Source: Arcobacter porcinus
GTDB taxonomy: Bacteria; Campylobacterota; Campylobacteria; Campylobacterales; Arcobacteraceae
Length of the DNA: 64,000 nt
Direction: 5' to 3'
NCBI RefSeq assembly: GCF_004299785.2
Contig: NZ_CP036246.2
Span: forward strand, 248,001-312,000
Position 1 is the stretch's first letter; every line of letters begins with the position of its first letter. Under the pieces are notes generated by a model that did not search any database, was not told the DNA's origin, and saw only the letters and a list, made by a program, of their open reading frames with translations. Made by a program: the position numbers and the translations under genes. Positions 1 to 9,661 of the stretch are shown piece after piece.

Positions 1-390
1 TCAATAGAAGAGTACAAAGATAGTATTAGCAAAGCTAGAACTTTTGGATTTTTACATGAAGTTCAATATTTAAGAAGTATTGGTTTAGCACTTGGTGGAT
101 CAATGGAAAATGCTATTGTATTAGATGAAACAAAGATTTTAAATCCTGAAGGTTTAAGATATGATGATGAATTTGTAAGACATAAAATTCTTGATGCAAT
201 TGGAGATATGGCTCTTCTAGAATATACAATGATTGGTGAATATGAAGCTGTTGCTGGAAGTCATCATTTAAATCATCTTTTGACAAAAAAACTTTATGAA
301 GATCCAGAAAATTATGAAATAATTGATTTGGAAGAGGCAAAAGAAGAAGCAAATACATTTGAACTTGCATATTCAAAACAGATGAGCTAA
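1..390 (+). CDS. lpxC: UDP-3-O-acyl-N-acetylglucosamine deacetylase LpxC, 3' part
   Basis: C-terminal 129 residues of the zinc deacetylase that commits lipid A synthesis in the cytoplasm. The frame is open from base 1, so the start lies outside the window. Seen: ARTFGFL, GGSMENAIVLD, the FVRHKILDAIGD block that holds the His and Asp zinc ligands in this family, and GSHHLNHLL where the family usually has SGHxxNxxL. The match is colinear to the C-terminus and nothing looks broken. It begins a plus-strand run of closely packed genes (TsaB-like, thrB, ylxR, infB) that probably forms one operon; the next start is 5 bases after this stop. Confidence 0.95.
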   Translation, partial: SIEEYKDSISKARTFGFLHEVQYLRSIGLALGGSMENAIVLDETKILNPEGLRYDDEFVRHKILDAIGDMALLEYTMIGEYEAVAGSHHLNHLLTKKLYEDPENYEIIDLEEAKEEANTFELAYSKQMS

Positions 391-395
391 ATATT

Positions 396-848
396 TTGAT
401 TGAAGTTTTAGTAATAACAATATCTAATCCTCTTTTAATTGGAATTTATAAGGATAAAGAACTTTTAAAAGAGTATAAACTAGATGGATTGACTTCTGAA
501 GTTTTACCTATATTTTTCCAAAATATTTTAGAAGAGTATGATATAAAAAGAGTAAGTTATGTCAATACTCCAGGTTCTTTTATGTCAATTAAAATAGCTT
601 ATATATTTTTAAAAACAATTTGTATGATTAAAAATATTGAATTTTTAGCTATTGATGGATTTAAGTTTAATGAGAATTCTCCAATAAAAGCACTTGGTAA
701 AAAATATTTTATAAATACAAAAGATGGACTTAAAGTAGATTTTTTAGAAAAAGGTTGTAGAATCTCGGATTTTAAATTATTAAAGAATCTTAAAGATATA
801 GAGTTTTCAAAAGATACTTTACCAATATATAATTTACCAGCAGTATAA
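396..848 (+). CDS. TsaB-like protein, short form
   Basis: 150-residue protein beginning at TTG 396, because ATG 382 lies in the lpxC frame and stops at once. The N-terminus ([20 protein letters not shown]) and the later [20 protein letters not shown] resemble the ASKHA start and GPGSFTGLRI segment of TsaB, the partner of TsaD in making t6A on tRNA. At 150 residues it is shorter than typical TsaB (about 220-230) and lacks the C-terminal part. The identification is inferred from the motif and from the position between lpxC and thrB, where I recall Campylobacter relatives carrying a similar short protein. No strong SD is visible, so translation may be coupled to lpxC. Confidence 0.6.
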   Translation: MIEVLVITISNPLLIGIYKDKELLKEYKLDGLTSEVLPIFFQNILEEYDIKRVSYVNTPGSFMSIKIAYIFLKTICMIKNIEFLAIDGFKFNENSPIKALGKKYFINTKDGLKVDFLEKGCRISDFKLLKNLKDIEFSKDTLPIYNLPAV

Positions 849-859
849 AAGGAGAATAT

Positions 860-1741
860 TTGAGAGTAAGCGTTCCAGCAACTAGCGCAAATTTAGGGCC
901 AGGATTTGATTGTTTAGGTTTAGCTTTAAACTTAAAGAATCAAGTAATTATAAAACCATCAAAATTTCATAGTGTTTCATTAAAAGGAGAGGGTTCAAAC
1001 AATCCTGTATTAAAAGATAATAATATGTTTGTATCAATTTTTAATGATTTTTACAACAATTTAACACAAAAAAGAAGATTTTTTAGATTTGAATTCTTTA
1101 ATGAAATACCATTATCAAGAGGATTAGGTAGTTCATCAGCTGTTATTGTTTCAGCAATTGCAAGTGCTTATGCAATAGAAGGGATTAAATTAGAAAAAGA
1201 GAAAATTTTAAATTTGGCTTTGGCATATGAAAATCATCCAGATAATATAACACCAGCTGTTATGGGTGGATTCAATGTAGCAACAGTTCAAGAAAATGAA
1301 GTTAAGTTTATAAATAAAACAATGCCAAGAGGCTTAAAAGCTGTTGTTGTTATACCAAATAGATCAATTTCAACTCAATTATCAAGAAAAGCATTGCCTT
1401 TTAAATATTCAAAAGAAGATGCTGTATTTAATCTATCTTATTCCTCTTTATTAACAGCTGCATTTATGAGTGAAAATTGGGATATGCTAAAACATGCTTC
1501 TCAAGATATGTTTCATCAAAAATATAGAATGAAATTAATGCCAGAGCTTTTTGAAGTTCAAAAAATTGCTCTACAAAAAGGTGCATTAATGAGTACATTA
1601 TCTGGATCTGGTTCAACAATGTTAAACATATGTTCAAATGAAGATAGTGTTGCTTTAGCAGAAAAATTGAAAGAAAAGTTCCCACATTTTAGAGTATTAT
1701 GTTTAGATTTTGATAATTTTGGTGTAAAAGTTGAATTATAA
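860..1741 (+). CDS. thrB: Homoserine kinase ThrB
   Basis: 293-residue GHMP-family kinase that phosphorylates homoserine in threonine synthesis; thrC, the next enzyme, is at 30390-31871. Seen: N-terminal [21 protein letters not shown], the ATP-binding [11 protein letters not shown] loop at about residues 84-94, [14 protein letters not shown], and a C-terminal TLSGSGSTM loop. The length is normal for the family. Start TTG 860 is chosen because GGAG (851-854) precedes it at good spacing and because [13 protein letters not shown] is the usual N-terminus. It follows the TsaB-like gene by 11 bases. Confidence 0.96.
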   Translation: MRVSVPATSANLGPGFDCLGLALNLKNQVIIKPSKFHSVSLKGEGSNNPVLKDNNMFVSIFNDFYNNLTQKRRFFRFEFFNEIPLSRGLGSSSAVIVSAIASAYAIEGIKLEKEKILNLALAYENHPDNITPAVMGGFNVATVQENEVKFINKTMPRGLKAVVVIPNRSISTQLSRKALPFKYSKEDAVFNLSYSSLLTAAFMSENWDMLKHASQDMFHQKYRMKLMPELFEVQKIALQKGALMSTLSGSGSTMLNICSNEDSVALAEKLKEKFPHFRVLCLDFDNFGVKVEL

Positions 1742-1775
1742 AAAATTAAATTTTAAGAAAAACTGGATATAATAT

Positions 1776-2051
1776 TTGGCTAATTCAAAAAAAATCTTAA
1801 GAACTTGTGTCTTTTGTAGAGAAAAACTTGAGCAAAAAGAGCTCTTGAGATTTGTATATCAAAATGAAAGATTGTCTTTTTATAACAATCTTGGCAGAAG
1901 CTTTTATCTATGCAGAGTATGTATTTTAAAGCTAAAAGAAGAGCTTACTGTAAAAGATAGTAAGAGAATAGAAAAAGTACTTAATAAAGAGTGCAAAAGT
2001 AAACAAAACCATGTTAATCAACTTAAGGAGATTTTATTAGATGTCAGATAA
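1776..2051 (+). CDS. ylxR: YlxR/RnpM family RNA-binding protein
   Basis: 91-residue basic protein of the DUF448 family, which usually sits directly before infB in bacteria; a Bacillus member has been reported to bind RNase P RNA. Seen: the LRTCVFCREK motif (family RxCxxCR), ELLRFV, and GRSFYLCRVC near residue 45, giving two CxxC pairs that may bind a metal. TTG 1776 is used because the RTC motif begins at residue 9 and no other start is available. Its last codons overlap infB by 11 bases. A TATAAT lies only two bases before the start, see findings. Confidence 0.88.
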   Translation: MANSKKILRTCVFCREKLEQKELLRFVYQNERLSFYNNLGRSFYLCRVCILKLKEELTVKDSKRIEKVLNKECKSKQNHVNQLKEILLDVR

Positions 2052-4632
2052 AGTAAAAGTGTTTGAGATTGCAGAAGAGGCAGGTTCAAATAGTGCTGAA
2101 ATAATGCAAAAAGCAAAAGAGTTAGGAATAGAACTAAAAACAGCACAAGCGAGTGTATCATTTGAAGATGCAGAAGAGATTATGCAATATATTCTTACTG
2201 GAAAAAGTAAAAGAATAAAAGAAGAGGTAGTTACGCCTAAAAAAGTAAAAAAAGAAGAGCCAAAAACTGAAACTAAAGTTGAAGCTAAACAAGAAGAGAT
2301 AGTAAAATCTGAAATCAAGAAAGATATAAAAGAAGAAAAAGCTAATATCAATGATGAACAGGATAATAGTGTTAAAGTTATGCCGAAAAGAAAAGGTTTA
2401 GTTATTATCAAAAAAAGAAGAGATAGTGAATTAGATAATAAAACAGTTGAAAAAGATATAACAGTTAATAAAAAAATTCAAAAACCTTTAAGTGAAATTT
2501 TTAATGATGATAAAATCAGCCAAGATAAAATAACAAAAGTTGATAGAAAAGTAGAAGCACAACAAGTAAAAGTAAAAAAAGAGAAGAAGAGAACTCCGCT
2601 TAAAGCTCAAGAACATGGTAAAAAAATTGAAGTATTAAAAGAAGATAATGAGTTTAGAAGTAGTGATGACTCTTTACTTGGTGAAGAAGTTGTACTTCTT
2701 GATATGGATCTATCTGATACATATAAAGTTTTTGATGAGCCAAAACCTGTAAATACTACTAATCACTCAAGAAGTTCAAAACCAGCAGCATTTGGAAATG
2801 CACCAACTGGTCTTCAAAGAGGAAAAAGAAAGAAAAGAGTTGTAAGAACTCAAGAAAAAGCAGAAGTTACATCAGTTGTAATACCAGAAGATATTAGAGT
2901 TTATGAGTTTGCTGAAGCTTGTCAAAAAACACCAGCAGAAGTTATTAAAGTACTATTTAGTTTAGGAATGATGGTTACAAAAAATGATTTTCTAAAACAA
3001 GATGAATTAGAAATTCTTGGTGAAGAGTTTGGGATAGAAGTAACTGTTAAAGATGCTTTAGAAGATGTAAATTATGAAGAGAGCTATGATGAAGAGATTG
3101 ATACGAGTTCATTTGTAACAAGACCTCCAGTTGTAACAATAATGGGACACGTTGATCATGGTAAAACTTCGTTATTAGACAAAATAAGAAGCTCAAAAAT
3201 TGCATCAGGTGAAGCAGGTGGAATTACACAGCACATTGCATCTTATACAATTACAAAAAATGAACAAAAAATTACATTTGTAGATACTCCAGGTCACGAA
3301 GCATTTTCATCTATGAGAACAAGAGGAGCAAATGTAACAGATATTATAATAATAGTTGTTGCAGCTGATGATGGAGTAAAAGCACAAACTGAAGAGGTTA
3401 TCTCTCATGCAAAAGCTAGTGGTTGTCCAATAATAGTTGCTATGAATAAAATGGATAAAGAGACAGCAAATCCTGATATGGTAAAAGCTCAAATGGCTGA
3501 AAAAGGTATGACACCTGTTGATTGGGGTGGAGATATTGAATTTATTGGAGTTTCTGCTAGAACAGGAGACGGAATAGATGATTTATTAGAAAACATACTT
3601 CTTCAAGCAGAGATTTTAGAACTTAAAGCTGATCCTAATGCAAAAGCAAAAGCTACAGTTATTGAATCTTCTTTAGAAAAAGGAAGAGGTCCTGTTGCTA
3701 ATATTATTGTTCAAAATGGTATTTTAAGAATAGGTGATAATATAGTTTGTGATACAACATTTGGAAGAGTAAAAGCTATTACAAATGATATTGGAGAGAG
3801 CGTAAAAGAGTTAGGACTTAGTGAAACAGGTACTATTTTAGGATTACATGAAGTTCCAAGCACTGGATCAAGTATGGTAGCTATGGATAGTGAAAAAGAG
3901 GTTCGTGATATTGCTACAACAAGAGCTGAACACTCAAGATTAAAAGAGTTATCTAAATCTACAAAAGTTTCACTTGAAGAGATGAGTGGATTAATAGCAG
4001 AAGGTAAAATAAAACAACTTCCAGTAATTATAAAAGCTGATGTTGGTGGAACTCTTGAAGCTATTAAAGGTTCTTTAGAAAAAATTGCAAATGATGAAGT
4101 AAAAGTAAAAGTAGTTCATTCAGCAGTTGGTGGAATTACAGAATCAGATATCGTTTTAGCAAGTGCTAGTGAAGGTTGTATAATCTTAGGATTTAATGTA
4201 AGACCAACTGGAGCTGTTAAAGCTAAAGCAAAAACAGATGGTGTTGAGATTAAAACTTATTCAATAATCTATGATTTACTTGATGATGTAAAAGATGCAT
4301 TATCAGGAATGATGACAGCTGTTATCAGAGAAGAAAACACAGGTCAAGCTGAAGTAAGAGATACTTTTGTTGTACCAAAAGTTGGAACAGTTGCTGGATG
4401 TTTAGTTACAGATGGAAAAGTAATTAGAGGTGGACATGCAAGAATTATTAGAGATGGTGTTGTAACTTATACTGGAAAAATATCATCATTAAAAAGATTT
4501 AAAGATGATGCTAAAGAAGTTGCAAATGGATATGAATGTGGAATTATGTTTGAAAAATTCAACGATATAAAAGTTGGAGATTTCATTGAAACATTTATTC
4601 AAATAGAAGAAAAAGTTTCAATAGAGGATTAA
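2041..4632 (+). CDS. infB: Translation initiation factor IF-2
   Basis: 863-residue GTPase that brings initiator tRNA to the 30S subunit. Layout: IF2_N-like N-terminus (VKVFEIAEEAGSNSAEIMQKAKEL split below family length), a long Lys/Glu-rich linker to about residue 280, a second N-domain, then the G domain with GHVDHGKT starting near residue 369, DTPGHEAF, NKMDKE and SARTGDG, followed by domains II-IV. The length and order are normal. ATG 2041 overlaps the end of ylxR, and the stop overlaps the ATG of rbfA at 4632, so translation of the three is likely coupled. Confidence 0.97.
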   Translation: MSDKVKVFEIAEEAGSNSAEIMQKAKELGIELKTAQASVSFEDAEEIMQYILTGKSKRIKEEVVTPKKVKKEEPKTETKVEAKQEEIVKSEIKKDIKEEKANINDEQDNSVKVMPKRKGLVIIKKRRDSELDNKTVEKDITVNKKIQKPLSEIFNDDKISQDKITKVDRKVEAQQVKVKKEKKRTPLKAQEHGKKIEVLKEDNEFRSSDDSLLGEEVVLLDMDLSDTYKVFDEPKPVNTTNHSRSSKPAAFGNAPTGLQRGKRKKRVVRTQEKAEVTSVVIPEDIRVYEFAEACQKTPAEVIKVLFSLGMMVTKNDFLKQDELEILGEEFGIEVTVKDALEDVNYEESYDEEIDTSSFVTRPPVVTIMGHVDHGKTSLLDKIRSSKIASGEAGGITQHIASYTITKNEQKITFVDTPGHEAFSSMRTRGANVTDIIIIVVAADDGVKAQTEEVISHAKASGCPIIVAMNKMDKETANPDMVKAQMAEKGMTPVDWGGDIEFIGVSARTGDGIDDLLENILLQAEILELKADPNAKAKATVIESSLEKGRGPVANIIVQNGILRIGDNIVCDTTFGRVKAITNDIGESVKELGLSETGTILGLHEVPSTGSSMVAMDSEKEVRDIATTRAEHSRLKELSKSTKVSLEEMSGLIAEGKIKQLPVIIKADVGGTLEAIKGSLEKIANDEVKVKVVHSAVGGITESDIVLASASEGCIILGFNVRPTGAVKAKAKTDGVEIKTYSIIYDLLDDVKDALSGMMTAVIREENTGQAEVRDTFVVPKVGTVAGCLVTDGKVIRGGHARIIRDGVVTYTGKISSLKRFKDDAKEVANGYECGIMFEKFNDIKVGDFIETFIQIEEKVSIED

Positions 4633-5009
4633 TGAAAAGTATAAATCTTCAAAGAACTGAATCGCTTTTGATGGAGCTAATACCACAAGCTCTATCTTCT
4701 TTAAATAATTCAAATATAAACTCTTTGGCAATTACAGGAGTTAATTGTAAAAAAGGTAAGTATGATGCTGTTGTTTATTTTGATGGAAGCGATTTTGATA
4801 ACAAAGAGACAAAAGAGATTATAAACTCCTTAAACAAAGCAAATGGAAGAATAAAGAGTGAAGTTTTATCAGCTACTGGTTGGTATAAGTGTCCAAACTT
4901 TAAATTTGAAGTAGATACATCACTTGAAAAATCTAAGCATATTGAAGATCTATTTGCAAAAATAAAAAACAATAAAAAAGATATTACAGTTGAAAGTGAT
5001 GAAGAATGA
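4632..5009 (+). CDS. rbfA: Ribosome-binding factor A
   Basis: 125-residue KH-fold protein that helps mature the 5' end of 16S rRNA in the 30S subunit. Evidence is the size, the N-terminal LQRTESLLMELIPQALSSL helix, the AITGVNCKKGKYDAVVYFDG strand region, and its fixed place after infB and before rimP. The ATG shares one base with the infB stop, and its own stop overlaps the rimP start by 4 bases. The final residues are Lys/Asp/Glu-rich. Sequence similarity to RbfA is low in this phylum, so context carries much of the assignment. Confidence 0.88.
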   Translation: MKSINLQRTESLLMELIPQALSSLNNSNINSLAITGVNCKKGKYDAVVYFDGSDFDNKETKEIINSLNKANGRIKSEVLSATGWYKCPNFKFEVDTSLEKSKHIEDLFAKIKNNKKDITVESDEE

Positions 5010-5437
5010 ATTTAGAAGAACAAATTAAAGTAATAGTTGAAAATAGTGGTTTAAAACTTTACGATATTGTAAAATTAAAAGAGAATAACAAAGACATTTT
5101 TAGAGTAGTTGTAAGTTCAAAAGATGGTGTAAATTTAGATAAATGTGCAGATATTTCAAGACTTATATCACCTTTACTTGATGTTGAAGATCCAATATAT
5201 GGAAAATACTTTTTAGAAGTTAGTTCTCCTGGAATTGAAAGAAAGTTAAGAAAAACTGAGCATTTTATAGCAAGTGTTGGTGAACTTGTAAGAGTAAAAA
5301 CAAATGGACTTGCAGTTTATGAAGGTGAATTAGTAGAAGCAAATGAGGATAAAATTTCTATAAAATTTGAAGACAATGAAATAGAGATTTTTGAATATAG
5401 TGATATCTTAAGCGCTTCAACTTACTATAAGTGGTAA
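5006..5437 (+). CDS. rimP: Ribosome maturation factor RimP
   Basis: 143-residue cytoplasmic factor for 30S subunit assembly. Seen: N-terminal domain ending DPIYGKYFLEVSSPGIERKLRKTEHF, the RimP hallmark (YxLEVSSPGxxRxL), then a C-terminal SH3-like domain with VRVKTNG and GELVEANEDKISIKFED. The length is usual for the family. The ATG overlaps the rbfA stop by 4 bases. The infB-rbfA-rimP group is a common translation cluster. Confidence 0.93.
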   Translation: MNLEEQIKVIVENSGLKLYDIVKLKENNKDIFRVVVSSKDGVNLDKCADISRLISPLLDVEDPIYGKYFLEVSSPGIERKLRKTEHFIASVGELVRVKTNGLAVYEGELVEANEDKISIKFEDNEIEIFEYSDILSASTYYKW

Positions 5438-5446
5438 AAAAACAAG

Positions 5447-6454
5447 ATGAAAATTGATGATAATTTCTTTATGAAATTAGCCATTGATGAGGCTTGGAAA
5501 TATCAACTTTTAACTTATCCAAATCCAGCTGTTGGCTGTGTTATTGTAAAAGATGGAAAACTTTTAGCAATAGAAGCTCACAAAGAAGCTGGAACACCAC
5601 ACGCTGAAGTAAATGCACTTAAAACTGCTTTTCTTACACAAGATAAAAACTCTTTATTAAAAACTTTGACAAATAGTAGTGAAATACATGATTTTTTGAT
5701 TAAAAATCATAATGGATTTTTTAGTGATTGTGAAATCTATACTACATTGGAACCTTGTAATCATGTAGGTAAAACACCATCTTGTGCAAATTTATTATCT
5801 ATATTAAAACCAAAAAGAGTAATTATTGGTTCTATTGATACAAATAAAATTGCAAGTGGTGGAATTAAAACTTTGGAAGAGTCTAATATTAAAGTTACAA
5901 CAAAAGTTTTAAAAAAAGAGTGTGAGAATCTTCTACTTCCTTTTAAATCATGGCAAAACAAAAGCTGTATCTTCTTTAAAATGGCACAAACACTAAATGG
6001 TATGATTGATGGTAAAGTTAGCTCTCAAAGAGCTAAATTGTATGTTCATATGCTTAGAGATAAGATAGATTTACTTTTAATTGGTGGAAATAGCGTAAGA
6101 GTTGATAAACCTACACTTGACACTAGGTATGTAAAGGGTAAAAATCCAGATATATTTATTTATAGTAAAAACAAAGCTTTTAATCAAAATATACCACTAT
6201 TTAGTGTACCAAATAGAAAAGTAATAATAAGTGATGATTTGTTTAAAATACTTGATTATAAGTTTATTATGGTTGAAGGTGTTTATAATCTACTTGATAT
6301 TTTAAAAGATAAGTTAGATTTTGTAGTTTTAATTGTAAGTCCAAAGATAAGAGATGGAGTAAATGCTATAAACTCTTTAAATATTGATTTTGAGATACTT
6401 CATGAAAACTATTTAGGTGATGAGAAGATTGTTTTTTTAAAGAGGAAAATATAA
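5447..6454 (+). CDS. ribD: Bifunctional riboflavin deaminase/reductase RibD
   Basis: 335-residue enzyme carrying the pyrimidine deaminase and reductase steps of riboflavin synthesis. The deaminase half shows PNPAVGCVIV, HAEVNAL (zinc His52 and catalytic Glu54) and EPCNHVGKTPSCANLL (two zinc Cys). The reductase half begins near residue 175 with KMAQTLNGMIDGKVSSQRAK and includes DLLLIGGNSVRVDKPTLDTR. The spacer between HAE and the Cys pair carries roughly 20 residues more than in enterobacterial RibD. ATG 5447 follows rimP by 9 bases. It converges on the minus-strand gene ending at 6458 with only a few bases between. Confidence 0.93.
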   Translation: MKIDDNFFMKLAIDEAWKYQLLTYPNPAVGCVIVKDGKLLAIEAHKEAGTPHAEVNALKTAFLTQDKNSLLKTLTNSSEIHDFLIKNHNGFFSDCEIYTTLEPCNHVGKTPSCANLLSILKPKRVIIGSIDTNKIASGGIKTLEESNIKVTTKVLKKECENLLLPFKSWQNKSCIFFKMAQTLNGMIDGKVSSQRAKLYVHMLRDKIDLLLIGGNSVRVDKPTLDTRYVKGKNPDIFIYSKNKAFNQNIPLFSVPNRKVIISDDLFKILDYKFIMVEGVYNLLDILKDKLDFVVLIVSPKIRDGVNAINSLNIDFEILHENYLGDEKIVFLKRKI

Positions 6455-6457
6455 GTA

Positions 6458-7459
6458 TTATTTTTTAGCTCTTATATCAACTCTTTTTGTTGTAAATGTT
6501 CTATTGTTTATATACTCTATTAATCTATTAAATTTTTTACTATGTTCATTATTATTTAAGCTATAAGATATCTCTACAAAATTATCAATATAGTCATCAA
6601 CTTGTTCATTTATTACAACAATAAAAATAGAAAAAGTATCTTTATCTTCATCTAAAGTTGAAGCAACTAAATCAAAATCATCACTTTTTTTTGGGAAGTT
6701 AAAAGCCTTGTTTTTAGATATGTTTTCATTTTTCAATATTAAAGTTACACTACCTTTTTCGTCTACTTCAAAAATTGATATAAAGCCCTCTTTTTTTGAG
6801 TTTATTTTAAAGCTAAATGAATCATCATGGTACAGAATTGGATTTTTTGAAAATATCTCTATAGATAAAATATCTGAGTAAATAGTGACAAAAAGCTCCT
6901 CAAAAGCTCTACTATCCAAAGATTGAATAATATTATTATATGAGATATACCAAAGTCCATCTTTTCTTAAAAGCTTATAATTTAATTTATAGTTTAAAGC
7001 TTTATTTAAATCTTTTACAAATGGAGTTTTTTCTAAATATATATTTTGACTCTCATTTTTTAAAATTTTATTTTCAAGTTTATTTATAAATTTTTTATAT
7101 ATAGGGATATTTTCATAAGCAAGTGCAACATAAAATTTATCTTGAAACTTCTCTTGTTTTAAATGAAAAACATCAACAATTTCAGCTTTTACAGATACTT
7201 CACTTATACTTAAAGCCAATCTTGATTGTTTTTGATTATTATCTATCTCATTTGTCGCTGATATTGAGCTAACTGTTGCATTAATTTGGGAAGCTATATC
7301 TATTTTTGCATTTGAAATTGCCTGATTTAAATTAATATCCTCTCCATAACCTATAATTTGATTATTTACTAAGGGTAAATCTCTATTTGCAAACCAAGAA
7401 GGAGCTGCAAATAGATTTAAAGTAAATATAGCAACTATAACGATAAAAACTTTTATCAT
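6458..7459 (-). CDS. Secreted LPP20/DUF4384-type protein
   Basis: 333-residue exported protein. Residues 1-18 form a signal peptide ending LFA before APSWF, with no lipobox Cys. Residues about 20-125 look like the LPP20 domain (IIGYGEDINLNQAISNAKIDIASQI then VEIVDVFHL-type strands and FYVALAY). The C-terminal half (about 200-310) looks like DUF4384 (DDSFSFKINSKKEGFISIFEVDEKG). DUF4384 often accompanies caspase-like peptidases, and the gene overlaps the caspase lipoprotein gene by 4 bases, so the two are probably translated together and act together in the envelope. The function is unknown. Confidence 0.75.
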   Translation of the reverse strand: MIKVFIVIVAIFTLNLFAAPSWFANRDLPLVNNQIIGYGEDINLNQAISNAKIDIASQINATVSSISATNEIDNNQKQSRLALSISEVSVKAEIVDVFHLKQEKFQDKFYVALAYENIPIYKKFINKLENKILKNESQNIYLEKTPFVKDLNKALNYKLNYKLLRKDGLWYISYNNIIQSLDSRAFEELFVTIYSDILSIEIFSKNPILYHDDSFSFKINSKKEGFISIFEVDEKGSVTLILKNENISKNKAFNFPKKSDDFDLVASTLDEDKDTFSIFIVVINEQVDDYIDNFVEISYSLNNNEHSKKFNRLIEYINNRTFTTKRVDIRAKK

Positions 7460-9597
7460 AGTTCTAACTTTCTGTTACCTTTTATAGTTGGTTCCTGTTT
7501 TTTTAGAGGACCTAGCTCATTAGATGCTTTGCTAGTATTATGGTTTGTATTTATATATATTTTCTCTATATCTTTATTTCCAGAAATTAAACTATCAATT
7601 AAAAAGTAGCTAAACATTCTATGCCCTTTTTCCATATAGGCATTTGAAAATTGAGTACCTGTTCCAGCACTTAAAACTACCATTTTACTCTCATCAAAAC
7701 TTATATCTTTAGGTCTAAGTCTTGTAGCAGCAACACCTTTGATTTGTGATTTTCCATCTGTTGCACCGCTAAAACAGCTATCTGTAAATGCAAATATTTT
7801 AGATGCATTTGAATTTGAAAGTTTTTGGTAGATGTTATTTATACTAAACTCAAAATCACTTGTAATAAAATCTGGAATTTTATCACTTGGTAAGATATAA
7901 GGTTCGCCTTTATTATTTGGATCTGGAATACCATGTCCGTTGTAGTAAAAATAGATTGTATCACCAGCTTTAACATCATTTAAAAGGAGTTTTAACTTAT
8001 CTTTTATTGCTCCACTAGTAGCTTCTTCATTTATTAATGCATAAGTATTTCTATTGGAAATTCCTTGAGTTTTTTGAATAGTTTTTACAAATAAATCAGC
8101 ACTTCTTTTTGCAAAAATTATATCATCACTCTCTTTGTACTTTTCCACTCCGACAACAAAAAGCCATTTTTTATTGTCAATTGGTGATGGCTTGATTTTT
8201 GCAAGTTTTTTTTCTAATTCGTCATCAAATTTCTCATTTTTATCAACAAATGTAATAGTACTTATCTCATATCTATCAATTAAATTAGGGTTTTGAAGAT
8301 CAAAATTTGAGAATTGATTCTCTTCTTTAATAATTGCTTTTTTTGTATCAATAGCTACTTCTATATTTTCTGTTTTAAAAATCTTATCAGTAAAATTAGC
8401 TTTATAACCATCAATATAGATATCTTTTAGAGAAAAATTATTTTCATTTACTTCAAACTCTTTATTAATATTTACTTTATGCATAGTTTCTTTTAGTTTT
8501 TTAGCATTATTTGAGCTTATATTTTTTATAGATACTTTTTCTAAATTATTGTTTGTTTGTAAATCTAAATACATAGTTCTTGTTTCAGCATCATAACTAG
8601 CATTTCTTACATAAGAACTAGGTGTTTTAAACAGAAGTGCTAATTTTGTATAGTGCATTTTTACTTTTGGAAGATTTTCTACTTTTTCTATTTGCTCTTT
8701 ATTTATTTTATCTATCTCAGCTTTGTGTTTTTTTTCTAAGTTTTTAATAGTTTTATTTCTTTTTTCTACATCATTTCTATATTTTTCTTGTAAAGAAAAA
8801 ATCTCTTTTTCTCTTTTTTTCATTGCCTCATTGACTCTATCTTCAAACTCTTTTTTAGTTTCAAATTCACTTTTTACAAGTATTGGTGTATCAGGAAGAG
8901 TAGGCATTAGAATCTCTTTTGGTAAAACTATTTTTTTTGCTTCTCTTGGAGTTAAATAACTGTCAATAAAACTTTGAATTAAATTTGTATGACTTAAATT
9001 TAAATCAATAAAAAGTGTTGTATTAGTCTTTTTATCAAAAAATAGTGCTTTATCATAAAAATACGGAAATCTTTTATCTGTTGAAAATCCATTTTTATTT
9101 AAACTATGATATACATCAAAATCATCCAGTATAAGTAACTCTTGAATATTATAATTAAAATAGTTATAAAACTTACTAATATCACTATTTTTTAAATAAG
9201 AATTAAACTTTTCATTATCAAAATTAACTATTCTAGCAGTTCCCATAAATGGAATTAGTGGCCATAATATCCTAGATAAAATAACACTATTCCAATCGGT
9301 TGTATATAATGAACTATAACATAAGCCCTTGCCTTTACTATGATTACCCAAAATACTTATTCCACAACCGTCCTCTAGCTTAATAAATGTATGTGTACAA
9401 TTACTGTCATAACAAGCTAAGATAGTATCATACTCAATTTTATTTGTATGAGTTTGAGAAATTAGTTTAACTTTTTCATTTTTTAAATATACATATTTCT
9501 GAAGGGGTGATTTGTTTGTTGGAGTATAACTTTTATTTGCACAAGATACGAAAAAAAGTGAAATTAAAAGTAAAGTAATAAAATTTAATATTTTCAT
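7456..9597 (-). CDS. Caspase-family (C14) lipoprotein
   Basis: 713-residue lipoprotein. The signal peptide ends FFVSC, so Cys19 is the likely lipidated residue. Residues 20-225 are an unrecognised Cys-containing domain; about 240-310 is a charged Lys/Glu coiled coil; about 475-690 is a caspase/peptidase C14 fold starting KKWLFVVGVEKYKES, with the catalytic pair His555 (YYNGHG) and Cys608 (DSCFSG). Both catalytic residues are present. It is co-directional with and overlaps the LPP20/DUF4384 gene downstream. An envelope-anchored protease is inferred; the substrate is unknown. Upstream, the efp terminator separates it from efp. Confidence 0.85.
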   Translation of the reverse strand: MKILNFITLLLISLFFVSCANKSYTPTNKSPLQKYVYLKNEKVKLISQTHTNKIEYDTILACYDSNCTHTFIKLEDGCGISILGNHSKGKGLCYSSLYTTDWNSVILSRILWPLIPFMGTARIVNFDNEKFNSYLKNSDISKFYNYFNYNIQELLILDDFDVYHSLNKNGFSTDKRFPYFYDKALFFDKKTNTTLFIDLNLSHTNLIQSFIDSYLTPREAKKIVLPKEILMPTLPDTPILVKSEFETKKEFEDRVNEAMKKREKEIFSLQEKYRNDVEKRNKTIKNLEKKHKAEIDKINKEQIEKVENLPKVKMHYTKLALLFKTPSSYVRNASYDAETRTMYLDLQTNNNLEKVSIKNISSNNAKKLKETMHKVNINKEFEVNENNFSLKDIYIDGYKANFTDKIFKTENIEVAIDTKKAIIKEENQFSNFDLQNPNLIDRYEISTITFVDKNEKFDDELEKKLAKIKPSPIDNKKWLFVVGVEKYKESDDIIFAKRSADLFVKTIQKTQGISNRNTYALINEEATSGAIKDKLKLLLNDVKAGDTIYFYYNGHGIPDPNNKGEPYILPSDKIPDFITSDFEFSINNIYQKLSNSNASKIFAFTDSCFSGATDGKSQIKGVAATRLRPKDISFDESKMVVLSAGTGTQFSNAYMEKGHRMFSYFLIDSLISGNKDIEKIYINTNHNTSKASNELGPLKKQEPTIKGNRKLEL

Positions 9598-9632
9598 GAT
9601 TTTCCTTCTAATTAAAATAATGATAAGATTAA

Positions 9633-9659
9633 AAAAAGCTAGAAAAAGACTAGCTTTTT
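9633..9659 (-). terminator. efp terminator
   Basis: Inverted repeat AAAAAGCTAG (9633-9642) and CTAGCTTTTT (9650-9659) with a 7-base loop, flanked by A/T runs, placed 2 bases after the efp stop on the minus strand. Read leftward it ends in a T run, as a Rho-independent terminator. Confidence 0.8.
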
Positions 9660-9661
9660 AT

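Noticed and set aside
2037-2411. Open frame of 124 codons antisense to infB
   Set aside because: It lies wholly over the N-domain/linker of infB; Lys/Glu-rich sense codons give Ser/Phe/Leu-rich antisense. No SD or family.
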